Assembly (NCBI GenBank): GCA_026987195.1
Contig: JALSNC010000090.1
Location: forward strand, 1 to 49,789
DNA: 49,789 bases
Direction: 5' to 3'
DNA from: Desulfobulbaceae bacterium
Lineage (GTDB): Bacteria; Desulfobacterota; Desulfobulbia; Desulfobulbales; Desulfobulbaceae
Made by a program: the position numbers and the translations under genes. Shown here piece after piece: positions 1 to 8,394 of the stretch; the stretch's first letter is position 1, and every line of letters starts with the position of its first letter. The notes beneath the pieces were generated by a model. That model did not search any database. It saw only the letters and a program-made list of their open reading frames with translations, and was not told the origin of the DNA.

Positions 1-2
1 TT

Positions 3-32
3 CGTGATTTCAATAACCGGACCGCTTTGTGA
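3..32 (+). CDS. 3' end of an upstream gene (partial)
   Basis: An open frame enters from the left edge and ends in RDFNNRTAL followed by TGA at 30-32. That stop overlaps the ATG of the PseC-like gene in a TGATG arrangement, typical of translationally coupled operon neighbours. Only nine codons are visible, so the product cannot be identified. A PseB-like dehydratase would be the expected partner, but nothing seen proves it. Confidence 0.35.
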   Translation, partial: RDFNNRTAL

Positions 33-1189
33 TGATTCCCTACGGCAGACAGGATATCGCTGTTGAGGATATTACAGCGGTCGTGGAGGTGATGGGTTCT
101 GACTGGCTGACCCAGGGACCAATGGTCCCGGAGTTTGAAAAGAGCCTGGCGCGACACTGCGGGGCCCGTTATGCCGTAGCTGTACACAGTGCCACTTCAG
201 CCCTTCATCTTGCCTGTCTGGCCCTGGATGTCGGCCCCGGAGATGTGGTCTGGACAACGCCGATCACGTTTGTGGCTTCGGCGAACTGCGCCCTGTATTG
301 TGGAGCCGGGATTGATTTTGTCGATATCGACTTGCAGACAGGCAATCTCTGCCCCGATGCGTTTGCCGCAAAGCTTGCTCATGCTGAAAAAGCCGGCGCC
401 CTGCCCAAGGTGGTCATCCCCGTCCATCTTTGCGGGCAGTCCTGCGAGATGAAGGTAATCCATGAGTTGTCCCGCCGTTATGGCTTCCATCTCATAGAGG
501 ATGCCTCCCATGCCATTGGGGGACGATACCGGCACATGCCGATAGGATGCTGCCGCTACAGTGATATTACGGTGTTCAGCTTTCACCCGGTCAAAATCAT
601 CACCACCGGTGAGGGGGGGATGGCACTCACCAATGACGCCGAACTGGCGGCAAGGATGACCAGGCTGCGCAGCCATGGGATCATCAGGGATCCGGCTGAG
701 ATGGAAAAGGAGCCTGATGGACCGTGGTACTATGAACAGGTCGAACTCGGATACAACTATCGTATGTCAGACCTGCAGGCAGCACTGGGAATCAGTCAGA
801 TGGACAGACTGTGCCAGTTTGTCGAGCGTCGGCAGACGTTGGCCCGCCGGTACGACAGGCTGCTCGCAGGTCTTCCGGTGCAACCCCTGTGGCAGCATCC
901 GGACTGTCAGTCAAGCCGGCATCTGTATGTGATCCGCTTGCGGCTCGATGACATGGAAGTCACCCATCGTGAGGTCTTTACAGCTCTCAGAGAGCATGGC
1001 ATCGGAGTTCAGCTCCATTATATTCCTCTTTATCGTCAGCCGTATTTCCAGAGGATGGGATTTGCCAGAGAGCAATATCCCCAGGCAGAACAGTATTACG
1101 CAGAGGCCATAAGCCTGCCTCTGTTTCCCGCTTTGACAGAGGATGAGCAGGATAAAGTAGTGGATACTTTGCACCGGGTTGTATCGTAA
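32..1189 (+). CDS. pseC: PseC-like PLP-dependent sugar-nucleotide aminotransferase
   Basis: This is a DegT/DnrJ/EryC1-family aminotransferase that strongly resembles PseC, the enzyme converting UDP-4-keto-6-deoxy-L-AltNAc to the 4-amino sugar in pseudaminic acid synthesis. Visible signatures are the N-terminal MIPYGRQ typical of PseC, the EDASHAIGG segment near residue 158, and the PLP-lysine context FHPVKIITTGEGG with the Schiff-base lysine near residue 188. The length of 385 aa is normal. A GTG three bases upstream (29) could also start, but the ATG at 32 gives the family N-terminus and overlaps the preceding stop. It is the only plus-strand gene in the window and converges on the FkbM gene. 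Substrate stereochemistry (Pse versus related sugars) cannot be read from sequence alone. Confidence 0.88.
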   Translation: MIPYGRQDIAVEDITAVVEVMGSDWLTQGPMVPEFEKSLARHCGARYAVAVHSATSALHLACLALDVGPGDVVWTTPITFVASANCALYCGAGIDFVDIDLQTGNLCPDAFAAKLAHAEKAGALPKVVIPVHLCGQSCEMKVIHELSRRYGFHLIEDASHAIGGRYRHMPIGCCRYSDITVFSFHPVKIITTGEGGMALTNDAELAARMTRLRSHGIIRDPAEMEKEPDGPWYYEQVELGYNYRMSDLQAALGISQMDRLCQFVERRQTLARRYDRLLAGLPVQPLWQHPDCQSSRHLYVIRLRLDDMEVTHREVFTALREHGIGVQLHYIPLYRQPYFQRMGFAREQYPQAEQYYAEAISLPLFPALTEDEQDKVVDTLHRVVS

Positions 1190-1192
1190 ATT

Positions 1193-1221
1193 ATGGTGAG
1201 TTGTTCCAGGGGAATCACCAT
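1193..1221. terminator. possible bidirectional hairpin between convergent genes
   Basis: ATGGTGA (1193-1199) pairs perfectly with TCACCAT (1215-1221), and TTCC/GGAA can extend pairing toward a three-base loop. It lies in the 42-bp gap between the convergent PseC-like and FkbM genes. There is no clear T-tract, so it may only be a weak terminator or 3'-end stabiliser. Confidence 0.35.
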
Positions 1222-1231
1222 GCGTGCTGTT

Positions 1232-2317
1232 TCACGTCTTAAGTGCTTTTTCCTCAGGAATGGCGATCAATATCTTGTCGCCCATTGAGGGAGAGTAGGA
1301 TTCCAGGAAAAACAGATATCCGGTGCATATGGAAAAGATCTTGAGTGGTACCTGAATAAAGTCTTGCGGCGAATGGTAGATGGATACCGCCAGTTGAGGC
1401 CGGTACTTTCTGATGGTCTCTGCCGCCCCCTGCAACACCTCCATCTCTGCCCCTTCCACGTCGAGCTTGATATAGTCAGCACCCTGGCCTTCGAGATAAC
1501 TGTCGAGATCCACTGCTCGAACCGGCTTTGCGTTACCGGCCTGAGAACTGGAGACCGTTGATCCTGCTCCCTCCTCGAGCAGGTACAGGGTGGTTGTTTC
1601 TTTCCACAGAGCCATGTTTTCCACAATTACCTGGGGCGGTAAATCCGGGATGTGGGCAGGTAGCGGGTCAAAGGCGATGACCTTGCCCTCCGGTCCCACA
1701 ATTTCCGCGAATTGTCTGGTGTTGGTCCCGTCGAACATGCCTCCTTCGATAACCGTGTTCTTTTTTTTCAGTATCACGTGATCGAGATACTGCCGGCCTG
1801 GGCTTGTCAGGAACATCTGCAACAGGCTGGACATATCCCCCCTCATCCCCTGGATGACAGCCTGCCAGACCATTTTAGAGCGGGGATCGGCTAATTTTTT
1901 TTCGATAGTCCGTATCTCCTGCAGGTGTTTGTCAGGAACCTCGGAGTATTCCCTGGTTTCTTCCGGGATTATCGCAGAGATGATGATGTTGCCAAAACCA
2001 TGATCCTGCAGCATTGCCAGTACTTCCCTGAGCCAGAAATGGGTCGCGACGACCACGAGATGATCTTTTTCCGTACGTTTGAAAAATATTTCGGGATTCA
2101 GGACAGGGATGTTGTTCAGAGTTCCGGTTTTGTTGCTGTCCACAAACGACCGGATGGTGATGTCTTTCCTGTCGCGCTGCAGGGTCCGGACCAGGGACAG
2201 GCCAAGCGTGCCGGCTCCGAAAATTGAAAGTTCTGTATTGGCGGGAAGATCGGAACCACTGGTAAGAAAAGGAATTCTGGCAGGCATGTCAGGTGGTCGC
2301 TGTTTAAGATTTTTCAC
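1232..2317 (-). CDS. FkbM-family SAM-dependent methyltransferase with N-terminal Rossmann-like domain
   Basis: The C-terminal half is an FkbM-type methyltransferase: VIEGGMFDGTNT near residue 190 in the SAM-binding region and DYIKLDVEGAEMEVLQGA near residue 285, the hallmark DVEGxE motif. The first ~120 residues carry a separate nucleotide-binding-like segment (LSIFGAGTLGLSLVRTL), a two-domain layout found in O-methyltransferases of surface-glycan loci. The GTG start overlaps the stop of the upstream GH57-like gene (GTGA), so the two are coupled. It is the last gene of the minus-strand cassette. The likely role is O-methylation of a sugar of the flagellar or surface glycan; the acceptor is unknown. 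Confidence 0.75.
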   Translation of the reverse strand: MKNLKQRPPDMPARIPFLTSGSDLPANTELSIFGAGTLGLSLVRTLQRDRKDITIRSFVDSNKTGTLNNIPVLNPEIFFKRTEKDHLVVVATHFWLREVLAMLQDHGFGNIIISAIIPEETREYSEVPDKHLQEIRTIEKKLADPRSKMVWQAVIQGMRGDMSSLLQMFLTSPGRQYLDHVILKKKNTVIEGGMFDGTNTRQFAEIVGPEGKVIAFDPLPAHIPDLPPQVIVENMALWKETTTLYLLEEGAGSTVSSSQAGNAKPVRAVDLDSYLEGQGADYIKLDVEGAEMEVLQGAAETIRKYRPQLAVSIYHSPQDFIQVPLKIFSICTGYLFFLESYSPSMGDKILIAIPEEKALKT

Positions 2318-4350
2318 CAGGTGCTGTTGTCGTTCCGGGCCACTTTGTGAGCTGGGGCGCTCTGGCTGGCAGCCGTTATTTTGAAGCTCAGGCTCATTTC
2401 ACCTTTCCAGAATACATTGGCCACATCGTCGCGCTCACAGATCGAATGGTATACCCGCAGGTAAAAATCAGGCTTCGTCGTGCTGGTGGCGACTTCTTCA
2501 TAGTGGACCAGGGGAACCGAATAGAGTTCAACCGGGTTCGCGACAATGGTTAACCTTTTTGTCGCGTCGCCCACGACCAGACGACCATCGGTGTTGCCCA
2601 GGCAGTGCCTGCAGGTAACGATATGGTTTGCCGGTGAGTCCTGTGCGACCTTCATGCCCTTGAGGTAAAACCGTTCAGCTCTGTCGCCACCGTTTGCGGT
2701 TTCGTAAAACAGTGTCTCCCTGTGGAAAGACCCGGGCGGGAATGTGCAGATTCCAAGGCGCAGAGAGGCGGGCCTGAGATCCCTGGCATACATATCGTAG
2801 CGGATTGTCAGACTGTTTTCTTCCAGGTACAGTGATTTGAAGACTGTGAGGCCCGGCAGTTCCATTGGCAGCCTGTTTCTCACCAGAACGAAATCTTCCT
2901 GGTCGGTTATCTCCAGCTCCGGGACCTTCACCGAGAGATCAGTGTACTGCCGTCCGTCCTGGGTAATCAGCATGATGTGGCCGGTATAAAAATCTGATGC
3001 CAGCGATATATCGGGGAAGTAACCATGGGGGATGGTCCCCAGGAGAGGCTGAGGGCCACATTGACGACAGGTGAACGCTTCTATGGCCATGCCCCTGTTT
3101 TTCAGGATGGTCAGCGATGCCCCACCCTTTTCAAGACAGATCTTGCGCCGGCTCTTCCCCGGGATACCAGTCATGGGAGGGGAGGGCAACTCCTCGATAC
3201 GGCTTTTTTCTGGATCCTCTCTGGCATCGGCCAGAAAAAGCGCTGCTCCCATTCTGTTTCTGAAGTTCTCTATCTTTTCATCGGTCGTGTGGGTCCGGAA
3301 ATCGCTGCCCCAGAGGCTGACCAGTTCTTTTCGCAGGAGATCAAGTCGGCCGGGCGGGCAGGTTGTTGCGGATTCAAACTTGCTGACGGCGGCAAAAAGC
3401 CTGTAACACTGGGTGTTCATTCTCGCGGAAGCCCGTCCGGTTACCGCCCAGCGGGTGACGTTGTATTTATCCTGTTTCTTGGTCCGGACAGGGTAGGAGG
3501 GGGTGCATACCCGTTCAATTTCAGGCAGAGGAGCGGTGCTGGCCCTGGCGAGGGCCTGGGACGGCAACAGGATGGATGCTTTCCCCTTTTTTGTCAGCCC
3601 GGCAAGCAGGTTGTGGAGTTTTTTGAAATGGCCCCTGTCGGCCGTCCATGTTTCCAGAGTTCCGGGATGGTAATCGAAAACCTCGGCATCGGACGCATAG
3701 AGAGAAAAGAGAGGGTGGGCCACGGAGGAGCTGTTCGCTCTGCTCTGACAGGCATCGATGAAATCTTCCCATTCTTCTTCATCCAGTTCTCCCCAGATCG
3801 TTCTTTGCAGTTTTTGGAAGGAGATGCAGTCGCTCCATAGAAAAATCAGTCCGGTTCCTGCGTGGACTACAGGCTGATAGCGCCAGTTTTCCGGCCAGGG
3901 ATGCTCTTTCCTGGCATTCATCCAGTCGAAGATGATGGCTTCGTAGCCAGCCTCCCGGTACAGGTCTGCGAGGCCGTCGGAATAGCACTGTTCATTGACA
4001 AGGGCTGTTTTTGGTCTGGTCCCGAGTGTTTTTTCGTATGTTTCGATGCCGTATTTCAGATTCCAGCGATTGACCATGGCCGGGATCAACGGGAAGATGG
4101 CCTGCGAGTAACTCGAACCGATCAGCTCGGCCTGCCCCCTTGCAAGCAGTGTCCTGAGCCTGGCGATGTATGATGGGCTCAGGTCGGCGATCAGTTCAAG
4201 GGTCTCGCCGGTGTATTCCATGCCCAGTGGTATACCGCTTTCCGCAATATCCAGCAGCCGGCAGTACACATTATCTACCAGGTACCGGTAGTGTTTTGTG
4301 GGAATCGACGAAAAGGCGAGATTGTGATGGAAGATAAGGAAGAAATTCAT
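2314..4350 (-). CDS. GH57-like glycoside hydrolase/glycosyltransferase-type protein
   Basis: The 678-aa protein begins FFLIFHHNLAFSS, resembling the first conserved His motif of GH57 enzymes. It continues with GIPLGMEYTGETLE and ALVNEQCYSDGLADLYREAGY, arranged as in the (beta/alpha)7 barrel of the GH57/polysaccharide-deacetylase-like superfamily. The C-terminal ~250 residues look like a beta-rich accessory domain. No signal peptide is present, so it is probably cytoplasmic. Its ATG overlaps the stop of the ATP-grasp gene (ATGA) and its own stop overlaps the FkbM start, so three genes are translationally coupled. GH57 members are usually amylolytic or branching enzymes; inside a sugar-modification cassette a processing role is inferred, and no substrate is assigned. 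Catalytic residues were not assigned with certainty. Confidence 0.62.
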   Translation of the reverse strand: MNFFLIFHHNLAFSSIPTKHYRYLVDNVYCRLLDIAESGIPLGMEYTGETLELIADLSPSYIARLRTLLARGQAELIGSSYSQAIFPLIPAMVNRWNLKYGIETYEKTLGTRPKTALVNEQCYSDGLADLYREAGYEAIIFDWMNARKEHPWPENWRYQPVVHAGTGLIFLWSDCISFQKLQRTIWGELDEEEWEDFIDACQSRANSSSVAHPLFSLYASDAEVFDYHPGTLETWTADRGHFKKLHNLLAGLTKKGKASILLPSQALARASTAPLPEIERVCTPSYPVRTKKQDKYNVTRWAVTGRASARMNTQCYRLFAAVSKFESATTCPPGRLDLLRKELVSLWGSDFRTHTTDEKIENFRNRMGAALFLADAREDPEKSRIEELPSPPMTGIPGKSRRKICLEKGGASLTILKNRGMAIEAFTCRQCGPQPLLGTIPHGYFPDISLASDFYTGHIMLITQDGRQYTDLSVKVPELEITDQEDFVLVRNRLPMELPGLTVFKSLYLEENSLTIRYDMYARDLRPASLRLGICTFPPGSFHRETLFYETANGGDRAERFYLKGMKVAQDSPANHIVTCRHCLGNTDGRLVVGDATKRLTIVANPVELYSVPLVHYEEVATSTTKPDFYLRVYHSICERDDVANVFWKGEMSLSFKITAASQSAPAHKVARNDNSTW

Positions 4351-5591
4351 GGAGTGCTGGTGACTATTTTGATCGTCCGGTACACCCAGTCGGCATGGTC
4401 TTCCGCTTCTTCTCGTGTAGTTGCGGAGATAACAAAGACCCCGAACCTGTCGGCATGACTGCGCACCGGTGGGACACGGTCACCAGGTTGATACCAGAAT
4501 TCCAGTTTATGCAGCCATGGCTGTCGTCGGACCTCCTCCGCACCTTCTATGCGGATCAGGGTCCCGGGCTCGGGGAAAAAATACCTGTTGACCACCCCTT
4601 TCTGGAATCGGGGTCTAAGTAAATCCAGATCCGGTTCGCGTCCGATGGCGATATTGATGGCTGCTTCAACGATATTGACGCCGCAGCCCAGCGGGATGAG
4701 GCTTTCGGAAAAATCACCGCCTGAGAGGCGGGTGGCCATCTCTATCATTTTTGGACCTTCCGGGGTGAGGACCACATCCCCCTTGACCACACCGTTTTCG
4801 ACCCCGAGAGCGAGCGCCGCCCGCTCCACCAGCCGTTCAACAGCCTGTCGTTGTCCGGAGGTGACACGGCTGGGAACCCAGCCGCCGTTTTCAATGATAT
4901 TGGGTGCATAACGGTGCAGCAATTCATAGTTGCGGTCAGCAAAGCCCGGTGTATGGGCCCTGCCCTGCCACATGACTGTTTCCGTGCTGATCTGCAGGCC
5001 GGGCAGAAATTCTTCTACCATGACCTGGCCTGTGAAAGAAAGGTCTCGGGATTGCTCGTACAGTACCTTGAGATCGCAGCCTTGGTTCAGGTAAAATACC
5101 CCCCTGGCTCCGGAACGATCCACCGGTTTGAGAACCAGCGGATATCCCTGCTGCCCGACCGTCTGGATTAACTCATCGAGGCTGTGGATGGACCGAAACC
5201 AGGGAACAGGTACGCCGTGATCTGCGAAACAGCACTTCATCAGGTACTTGTTGGTCGACAGCTCTGCCGATCTCATGGGGATGTGCGGGGTGCCGAGATA
5301 CGATGCAAGTTCACAGACAACCTGCGGAATATCACTTCCCATGACAAGCACTCCGGCGATGGGACCCTTATCCCGCTGATACCGATCGATCAGTCTTTTC
5401 AGTTCCGGAATGTCCGTGGTGCTGATCTTCGCATGGTCGTCAGCGAACTCGAAACCGGGAGACGTTGCCTGTCTGTCCACCACCAGCACCCGTAATCCCA
5501 TGCTTTGCGCCGTCCGGATGGCAAAGATCTGGTCCGCACTGGCTCCCAGCAGAAGAATGGTCTGCCGGGCCTGTTGTCCCTTCTCAGCCAA
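4347..5591 (-). CDS. ATP-grasp domain carboxylate-amine ligase
   Basis: The protein has the ATP-grasp order: an N-terminal Rossmann-like pre-grasp domain (ILLLGASADQ), the central YPLVLKPVDRSGARGVFYL lysine/glycine loop, VMVEEFLPG, and the metal-binding end GPKMIEMATRLSGG. It resembles PurK/CPSase-like ligases that join a carboxylate to an amine. An upstream GTG (5606) is open, but a TTG at 5591 lies seven bases after a strong GGAGGA, so TTG is chosen (414 aa). The start lies inside the end of the SDR gene. In this cassette it could attach an amino acid or other acyl group to the 4-amino group made by a PseC-type enzyme; that is inference. Confidence 0.75.
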   Translation of the reverse strand: MAEKGQQARQTILLLGASADQIFAIRTAQSMGLRVLVVDRQATSPGFEFADDHAKISTTDIPELKRLIDRYQRDKGPIAGVLVMGSDIPQVVCELASYLGTPHIPMRSAELSTNKYLMKCCFADHGVPVPWFRSIHSLDELIQTVGQQGYPLVLKPVDRSGARGVFYLNQGCDLKVLYEQSRDLSFTGQVMVEEFLPGLQISTETVMWQGRAHTPGFADRNYELLHRYAPNIIENGGWVPSRVTSGQRQAVERLVERAALALGVENGVVKGDVVLTPEGPKMIEMATRLSGGDFSESLIPLGCGVNIVEAAINIAIGREPDLDLLRPRFQKGVVNRYFFPEPGTLIRIEGAEEVRRQPWLHKLEFWYQPGDRVPPVRSHADRFGVFVISATTREEAEDHADWVYRTIKIVTSTP

Positions 5592-6333
5592 GGTAGGCTC
5601 CTCCACTGACGCTGATCACCTGACCGGTGATATAGTTCTGTTCTTCAGAGGCCAGCAGGATGCAGGTGCTGGATACGTCCTGCAGCTGACCGGGCCTTTT
5701 CACCAGGGTCATGTCGATTATCTTCTGTCCGGCAGGACTGGTGAGTTCGTCCGCTGTCTGGTCTGTCCACATGATGCCCGGAGCCACTGCATTCACCAGG
5801 ATATTATGTTCGGCACCATAACGGGCGATCACCTTGGTGAGACTGTTGAGTCCGGCCTTGGAAACGGCATAATGGACGGTCTTGGGTCCGTGGTATTGGC
5901 CGGCAACAGAGGAAATGTTGATGATGCGGCCACTTTGTTGTTTCTTCATGTAGGGAAAAACTTCCTGGCTGCAGATGAAAGGCCCCTTGAGGTTGACTTC
6001 CATGATCCGGTCCCAGTCTTCATCGGTCGCCTCTTCAAACCAGCCCCGCCTGTTGATCCCGGCATTGTTGACCAGGATGTCTATCCGGCCAAACTTCTCA
6101 ATTGTCCTGCAGAACATCTCTCTGACTTCCGGCCGTCGGGATACGTCGGCCCGGATCGCCATGGCCTGGCTTCCGGTTGTCTGTATTGTCTTTACGGTTT
6201 CGTCGGCGAGATCGACCCGGGATATATAGTTGACGACTATGCGACATCCTTCCCTGGCAAAGGCAAGAGCGATCTCCCTGCCGATTCCGCGGGATCCACC
6301 TGTGATGACGGCGACCTTGTCTTTCAGGCGCAT
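5584..6333 (-). CDS. SDR-family oxidoreductase (FabG-like)
   Basis: This is a classical short-chain dehydrogenase/reductase: cofactor motif TGGSRGIG near residue 15, NNAG, an active-site serine in INISSVAG, and YAVSK catalytic Tyr/Lys. The C-terminal ISVSGGAYLG is FabG-like. The ATG at 6333 follows GGAGG by five bases and is preferred over a GTG at 6345. The length (249 aa) is typical. It sits between the radical SAM and ATP-grasp genes with almost no spacing, so a pathway-specific reduction of a keto sugar or acyl precursor is more likely than fatty-acid synthesis. The substrate is unknown. Confidence 0.82.
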   Translation of the reverse strand: MRLKDKVAVITGGSRGIGREIALAFAREGCRIVVNYISRVDLADETVKTIQTTGSQAMAIRADVSRRPEVREMFCRTIEKFGRIDILVNNAGINRRGWFEEATDEDWDRIMEVNLKGPFICSQEVFPYMKKQQSGRIINISSVAGQYHGPKTVHYAVSKAGLNSLTKVIARYGAEHNILVNAVAPGIMWTDQTADELTSPAGQKIIDMTLVKRPGQLQDVSSTCILLASEEQNYITGQVISVSGGAYLG

Positions 6334-6350
6334 ATCTCCCTCCACCTGGT

Positions 6351-7640
6351 TTATCCTTGAAAAAATTCGAATTCCTTTCTGAATGTCTCGAAATAATGTC
6401 TCAGGGTGGCCCGTGAAACATTTTCCTCGTTGAGATATATGGCCTGCTCAAGGTCAAAGGACTCCTCCTTCAGGTAATCGATATTGAGCCGGCTCCAGTC
6501 CATATCTTCACTGACCAGTCCTTTCTGCATGGCCAGGTCCCAGTAAGGCGTGCCGGGGATGGGCATGGTGAGATAAAATCCGTGGATCTTCAGCACCCCC
6601 TTGTTCCTTTTCAGGAACTGGTAGGTCAGCTCCAGGTCCTCTTCCGTCTCCCCCGGGCTGCCGAAAATAAAGGAAGCGCGTACGTCCAGGCCCAGTTCCC
6701 GGCACAGATTTATACAGCGCTGATGATGGGCGACCGAGGCATGCGGGCCCTTGATCGCCTTGAGTAATCGGTCTGATCCTGTTTCTCCGCCGAATTTCAT
6801 GGAAGTGAAACCCATCTCCTTGGCCATGAGGAGGATGTCTCTGGAGGCAAGGTTGGAGGAGATGAAGCTGTCGAACCGAAACTGACCGGCAAGCCCTTCG
6901 GTTCGCATCATCGTCACGATCTCGCGGACCCTTTTAGGATCGGCAAAAAACAGGTCATCGAGGAGATGGATGCTTGTGGCATCATAGGTTTCCCGCAGAT
7001 ATTTCAATTCCTGGACAAAGTAGGCTGCACTGTGTGGCCGGAATTTTTTCCAGTGTCGCGACGATGCACAGAACTTGCATCGATAGATACAGCCCCGGGA
7101 AGAGAACTGAAAGATATTTTTCGCTCCGGGCGAGATATTCCGCTTGGGATAGGGCAACAGGTCTATGGAGGATAACGGTTCCACGGGCTCGGTGATTTTG
7201 ACGGCTCCTGATTTGTCATGATAACAGATTCCCGGAATGTGGCCGAGGCTGGATGGGGAAAATACGCCCTCGTCTTGCAGGAGCCTCACAAGATTGAGGA
7301 ACGTCGTTTCTCCTTCGCCGATGACGCCTGCATCAAAGCATATTGGGAGTTGCTGCGGTAGCGAGGTCACATGGTATCCTCCAAGCAAGACAGGGATTGC
7401 GAGATGTTTTTTTATCTTTCTGGCATACTCCAGAGCTGCATTGAAGCATTGGGAAACAGAACTGATCCCGACCAGATCCGGTTTCTGAAGAAAGATGTCA
7501 TTGATGTCGGCCGTGATGTCTACCGTGACATCGGGTAGATGTTTTTCCACGTAGGCGGCAAGATAGCCGACCCCGAGCGGAAGTTGCCTTTTGTGGAGCT
7601 CGTCCTCTTTGAGCGATGTGACAAGGAGTGTGATCTTCAT
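6351..7640 (-). CDS. B12-binding-domain radical SAM protein
   Basis: Residues ~1-145 form a cobalamin-binding-type Rossmann domain (DLVGISSVSQ, LLGGYHVTSLP, GEGETTF). The radical SAM core follows, with the 4Fe-4S motif C184-x3-C188-x2-C191 (GCIYRCKFC) and a later GGETGSDRLLKAIKG segment. There is no DxHxxG motif, so base-on B12 binding by histidine is not supported. Families of this layout perform methylations, methylthiolations or ring rearrangements. In this operon it may C-methylate or rearrange a sugar or lipid-linked intermediate; the reaction is not known. It is 429 aa, with ATG start, 22 bp downstream of the methyltransferase gene. Confidence 0.82.
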   Translation of the reverse strand: MKITLLVTSLKEDELHKRQLPLGVGYLAAYVEKHLPDVTVDITADINDIFLQKPDLVGISSVSQCFNAALEYARKIKKHLAIPVLLGGYHVTSLPQQLPICFDAGVIGEGETTFLNLVRLLQDEGVFSPSSLGHIPGICYHDKSGAVKITEPVEPLSSIDLLPYPKRNISPGAKNIFQFSSRGCIYRCKFCASSRHWKKFRPHSAAYFVQELKYLRETYDATSIHLLDDLFFADPKRVREIVTMMRTEGLAGQFRFDSFISSNLASRDILLMAKEMGFTSMKFGGETGSDRLLKAIKGPHASVAHHQRCINLCRELGLDVRASFIFGSPGETEEDLELTYQFLKRNKGVLKIHGFYLTMPIPGTPYWDLAMQKGLVSEDMDWSRLNIDYLKEESFDLEQAIYLNEENVSRATLRHYFETFRKEFEFFQG

Positions 7641-7662
7641 CTGGTGTGTCGGGCCCTGATTT

Positions 7663-8310
7663 TCAATGTGGTGTTGTATCTTTCAGGTCTGACGGATCAG
7701 TACTGTAAAATACATATGTTGTTTCTTCGACATGGTATAGGGCAATGTCGCGGGAAAGCCGGTCAAGGAATCCGGTGATTTCATACTTGGGATTTTTATA
7801 GTCATGCCACACGATAACCCCTTTCTTGCCACCTCTGAGCATTTTGAAGGCTTGCTCTGTGTCCGAGGAGACCACATCGAGATGGTGTCCGCCGTCGATA
7901 AGGATGAAGTCAATCTGTCCGGTAAACCGCGAAAGATCCATTGTGGTGGAATCCCCATGGAGTTCCTTGATACGTCCGGCCTCTGCCAGCCCGTGGAACA
8001 TTTTCCCTCCTTTCCTGCCGGTGGAGAAATTCTTTTTTTCAAAGTCATCAAGAGGTGTCTTGGCCGTTATTTCGTCGAGGTCGACAGTAAAAACTGTGGC
8101 CTTGCTGTTGAGTGCAAGAAGGGTGGTCGTTTCCCCGGTATAGGTGCCGAACTCAAAAATGGTTTCAGGCCGGCCAAGTTTCACGAGTGCTGTCAGAATC
8201 GCTCGCTCCAGCATGGAGGTGAGAGAATATCTGCCCGGCAGGGGAATGGTGGCCAGTTTTTCCTTCTTGTCAAGAAGGTCGAAGATGGTGTGTGGTCGTA
8301 AGCAATGCAT
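7663..8310 (-). CDS. class I SAM-dependent methyltransferase (CmcI/methyltransferase-24-like)
   Basis: The SAM-binding glycine-rich motif IFEFGTYTGETT lies near residue 51, followed by the acidic VFTVDLDE and FILIDGGHH, a pattern typical of small class I O-methyltransferases. The frame extends up to a TTG at 8388, but the ATG at 8310 has AGGA five bases upstream and begins just before the conserved region, so the 215-aa form is chosen. It lies between the pyruvyltransferase and radical SAM genes. A second methyltransferase in the cassette suggests a multiply methylated glycan. The acceptor is unknown. Confidence 0.72.
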   Translation of the reverse strand: MHCLRPHTIFDLLDKKEKLATIPLPGRYSLTSMLERAILTALVKLGRPETIFEFGTYTGETTTLLALNSKATVFTVDLDEITAKTPLDDFEKKNFSTGRKGGKMFHGLAEAGRIKELHGDSTTMDLSRFTGQIDFILIDGGHHLDVVSSDTEQAFKMLRGGKKGVIVWHDYKNPKYEITGFLDRLSRDIALYHVEETTYVFYSTDPSDLKDTTPH

Positions 8311-8394
8311 CGCTGTCCTGGTCGTCGTCTGGTAGATGAGGGTGGTCGATCCTGGATCTGGTGGAGGAAGGTCTCCTGGCTTCGGCAAGGCGTG

